In this document: positions 61,794 to 64,000 of the stretch, piece after piece
Numbering within the stretch: the first letter of the stretch is position 1
Layout of the letters: every line of letters starts with the position of its first letter
NCBI RefSeq assembly: GCF_001997345.1
Contig: NZ_CP019606.1
Location: 558,001 to 622,000, forward strand
Length of the DNA stretch: 64,000 nt
Direction of reading: 5' to 3'
DNA from: Tessaracoccus aquimaris
GTDB taxonomy: Bacteria > Actinomycetota > Actinomycetes > Propionibacteriales > Propionibacteriaceae
Notes under the pieces: model-generated
What the model was told of the DNA's origin: nothing
What the model saw: the letters and a program-made list of their open reading frames with translations, nothing else
Database searches by the model: none
Translations under genes and position numbers: made by a program

Positions 61794-62839
61794 CGACCAC
61801 GCTGGAGGAGCCACGCGAGGCCACCCCATCGAGAGGGCCGCGACGCGGTCCCGCGGCAGCGCTGCTGCGACTTCTGAAGTCCCGCGAGACCGGCGTCGCG
61901 CTCGTGCTGATCCTGATCGTGGCCATCACGACGCTGAAGAACCCCGCGTTCCTGGTCAGCGGTGACGGCTTCCGCGACCTGCTCGTGACCCCGTCGATCC
62001 TGCTCGTCGTCGTGCTCGGCCAGGCCGTTGTCATCATCACGCGCAACGTCGACCTGTCCGTCGGCTCGGTCCTGGGCCTCACCGCGTACTTCGTCGGGAC
62101 GCTGTTCGTCGCGTTCCCCACCATCCCCGTCCCGCTGATGTTCCTGATCGGTTGCGCCTTCGGCGCAGCGCTCGGCTTCCTCAACGGCGCCCTCGTGGCG
62201 TTCGGGAGGGTGCCCGCCATGGTGATCACGCTCGGCACGCTCTACGCGTTCCGCGGCATCAACGTCTGGTGGACCGGATCCAACCGGATCAACGCCTCCG
62301 ACCTGCCGAGCGGGTTCCTGAGGCTCGGCACCCAGCAGGTCCTCGGCATCCCCGTCCTGACGATCATCGCGCTCGTCGCGCTGGCGATCGTTGCCTGGTA
62401 CATGCACAACACCCGCGGCGGGCGCGAGTTCTACGCCATCGGCTCCGACCCGGCGGCCGCCGAACTGTACGGCCTGGACAAGACCAAGCGGGTGCTCGCC
62501 GCCTTCGTCTTCTCCGGCATGATGGCGGGCCTCGCTGGCGTCCTGTTCGCCGCCCGCTACGGCACCATCAACTCGCAGGCGGGCGACGGCTTCGAACTCG
62601 AGGCGGTCGGCGCGGCCGTGATCGGCGGCGTCGCGATCACCGGAGGCACAGGCACCGTGATCGGCGCGGCCCTGGGCGCCTTCCTGCTCGTCACCATCAA
62701 CCGGGCGCTCCCCGTGCTCGGCATCCCCGACTTCTGGCAGCGGGCCGTCGTCGGCGCCCTCATCCTCGGAGCGATCGTGCTCGACCGGGTGCTGGCCAAG
62801 CGCGAACACCGCCGCCTGATCGAGAAGCGAGACCGATGA
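61790..62839 (+). CDS. sugar ABC transporter permease 1, RbsC/RhaP-like
   Basis: Membrane channel subunit of 349 residues with about nine hydrophobic segments. Family marks: TRNVDLSVGSVLGLTAY, GRVPAMVITLGTLYAFRGI, YAIGSDPAAAELYGLDKTKR and GGVAITGGTGTVIGAALGAF. ATG overlaps the ATPase stop (ATGA), and the stop overlaps the second permease start. Part of a four-gene operon. Confidence 0.93.
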   Translation: MTTTLEEPREATPSRGPRRGPAAALLRLLKSRETGVALVLILIVAITTLKNPAFLVSGDGFRDLLVTPSILLVVVLGQAVVIITRNVDLSVGSVLGLTAYFVGTLFVAFPTIPVPLMFLIGCAFGAALGFLNGALVAFGRVPAMVITLGTLYAFRGINVWWTGSNRINASDLPSGFLRLGTQQVLGIPVLTIIALVALAIVAWYMHNTRGGREFYAIGSDPAAAELYGLDKTKRVLAAFVFSGMMAGLAGVLFAARYGTINSQAGDGFELEAVGAAVIGGVAITGGTGTVIGAALGAFLLVTINRALPVLGIPDFWQRAVVGALILGAIVLDRVLAKREHRRLIEKRDR

Positions 62840-63879
62840 TGAGCCTGGAACGCACCTACCAGGACTACGGCCACCCGCTGTGGCGCCGCTGGCTGGTCAA
62901 CCGCGAGTCGGCGATCATCGTGCTGCTGATCGCGGTGCTTGCCTACGCGTCGATCGCGGTGCCGAAGTTCGCTACCCCCGCGACGTTGACCTACCTGCTG
63001 CTCGACGTGGCCACCATCCTGATGATCGCGCTCGCCATGACGCCCATCATGATCACCGGCGACATCGACCTGTCGGTCGGCTCGATGGTCGGGCTGAGCT
63101 CCGTGGTGTTCGGCGTCCTCTTCCAGGCGGGCTGGTCGATCCCCGTCGCGATCATCGCCGCCCTCGCGGTCGGGGCGTTGGGCGGCGCGCTCAACGGCCT
63201 GCTCGTGACCAGGATCGGGCTGCCAGCGCTCGCCGTCACCATCGGCACCATGGCGCTGTTCCGCGGCATCGCCGTCGGCCTGCTCGGCACCACCGCCGTG
63301 ACCAAGTTCCCGAAGGAATGGACGTCGCTGGCGAAGGCCAAGATCCCCGGCACCCCGATCCCCATGGTGATGATCCTGTTCGTGGTGCTGCTGATCGCCT
63401 TCGCGCTGATGCTGCACTTCAGCTCGTTCGGTCGCGGCGTCTACGCCATCGGACGCAGCAAGGACGCCGCCGCCTTCTACGGCGTCAACGTCGCCCGCAC
63501 CCGGCTGATCCTGTTCATCATCAGCGGCGTCATCGCCGCCCTCGGCGGGATCTACTACACGCTGCGCTACGGCTCCGCCCGCGGCGACAACGCGACGGGC
63601 CTCGAACTCCAGGTCATCGCGGCCGTGGTGCTCGGCGGGGTCTCCGTCTTCGGCGGCAGGGGCGCCCTGCACGGCGTCATCGCGGGCGTCCTGCTGATCG
63701 GTGCGCTCTCCAGCGCGCTGCGGCTTGCCAACGTCACCGCAGACGTCATCAACATCATCACCGGCGTGCTGCTGGTGGTCTCCGTCGTCGCGAGCTCCCT
63801 CATCGACTGGGTGCAGGCGCGCCGAACCAAACGACTCAACAGAACCTCATCCACTCCCCAGCCGGCGACCGTCGGCTGA
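62836..63879 (+). CDS. sugar ABC transporter permease 2, RbsC/RhaQ-like
   Basis: Second, non-identical channel subunit. It shows MITGDIDLSVGSMVGLSSVV, LPALAVTIGTMALFRGIAVG, YAIGRSKDAAAFYGVNVART and GGVSVFGGRGALHGVIAGVL. 347 residues from the ATG at 62836 (ATGA overlap); an in-frame ATG at 62839 is equally possible. Two unlike RbsC-type permeases per operon are typical of rhamnose and AI-2 importers rather than of ribose systems. Confidence 0.92.
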   Translation: MMSLERTYQDYGHPLWRRWLVNRESAIIVLLIAVLAYASIAVPKFATPATLTYLLLDVATILMIALAMTPIMITGDIDLSVGSMVGLSSVVFGVLFQAGWSIPVAIIAALAVGALGGALNGLLVTRIGLPALAVTIGTMALFRGIAVGLLGTTAVTKFPKEWTSLAKAKIPGTPIPMVMILFVVLLIAFALMLHFSSFGRGVYAIGRSKDAAAFYGVNVARTRLILFIISGVIAALGGIYYTLRYGSARGDNATGLELQVIAAVVLGGVSVFGGRGALHGVIAGVLLIGALSSALRLANVTADVINIITGVLLVVSVVASSLIDWVQARRTKRLNRTSSTPQPATVG

Positions 63880-63904
63880 TCACTCCAACACAAGGGAAGA
63901 ATCA

Positions 63905-64000
63905 ATGAAGCTCATGTCCCTCAGCGGCAAGCTCATCGCGGCAGCCGCCGCGATCAGCCTCGGCCTCACCGCCTGCGGCGGAACCACCCCGGCCAACCCC
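63905..64000 (+). CDS. substrate-binding lipoprotein of the RhaT-type importer (N-terminus only)
   Basis: Begins MKLMSLSGKLIAAAAAISLG followed by LTACGG, a type II signal peptide with lipobox LTAC, then a Thr/Pro-rich start of the mature protein. AGGGAAG lies eight bases before the ATG. Only 32 codons are in the window. Position directly after two RbsC-type permeases identifies it as the solute-binding protein. Confidence 0.85.
   Translation, partial: MKLMSLSGKLIAAAAAISLGLTACGGTTPANP

Overview
This 64 kb window is high-GC DNA from an actinobacterium, most likely a member of the Propionibacteriaceae (Tessaracoccus-like). The pointers are the gene order rpmF-rnc-mutM-smc-ftsY and ffh-rpsP-khpA-rimM-trmD, frequent GTG starts, leaderless-type promoters (TAGnnT a few bases before the start codon), a Bacillus-type diheme succinate dehydrogenase and a ~1,120-residue protein that looks like the pyrophosphate-dependent PEP carboxykinase of propionibacteria. 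The genus is an inference. No rRNA, tRNA, CRISPR array, insertion sequence or prophage is visible.

Layout. 1-3.7 kb: end of an ABC transporter and a coaD gene flanked by two paralogous membrane-anchored proteins of unknown function. 3.8-12.5 kb: yceD-rpmF-rnc-mutM-gtrA-smc-ftsY. 12.5-19.2 kb: a RecQ-like helicase with a phosphoribosyltransferase-like tail, ffh, an amidohydrolase, a SppA-type protease and a small zincin. 19.4-21.5 kb: rpsP-khpA-rimM-trmD. 21.5-25.3 kb: sdhCAB followed by two palindromic mini-elements, lying between trmD and rplS, which are usually neighbours. 25.5-32.3 kb: rplS, two tandem signal peptidases, rnhB, DUF2469, yraN, comM (YifB), dprA and a HAD phosphatase. 32.3-39 kb: the probable PPi-PEPCK and a MacB-like ABC system with a CARDB-type surface protein.

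39.2-49.2 kb is a carotenoid island: cytochrome P450, crtYc, crtYd, crtT, crtU on the plus strand facing crtB, crtI and an idi-crtE fusion on the minus strand, then a CarH/LitR-type B12-dependent MerR regulator and a TspO-like membrane protein. The gene set predicts an aromatic carotenoid (isorenieratene, perhaps ring-hydroxylated by the P450). Tandem 11-bp repeats with invariant GT..AA sit at four places: before idi, before litR, before crtYc and between litR and tspO. They look like the regulator's operators.

49.7-60.1 kb is a predicted N-glycan utilisation locus: a secreted EndoH-like GH18 enzyme, a CUT1 sugar importer (binding protein and two permeases), a LacI regulator, a cytoplasmic GH5-like beta-mannosidase candidate and a GH38 alpha-mannosidase. 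A palindrome CTAnAGCGCTnTAG recurs over the promoters of the three transcription units. 60.3-64 kb begins a second importer (RbsA/RhaT-type ATPase, two permeases, truncated binding lipoprotein) behind a promoter with its own palindrome.

A technical point affects how the window is read. Seven genes (yceD, rnc, smc twice, PPi-PEPCK, macB-like permease, P450, idi-crtE) are broken by eight single-base losses, all of the same sign, several in runs of G or C. Restoring one base in each gives full-length conserved proteins. Uncorrected sequencing or assembly errors are the likeliest explanation, so these genes are annotated as intact loci with a marked frameshift.
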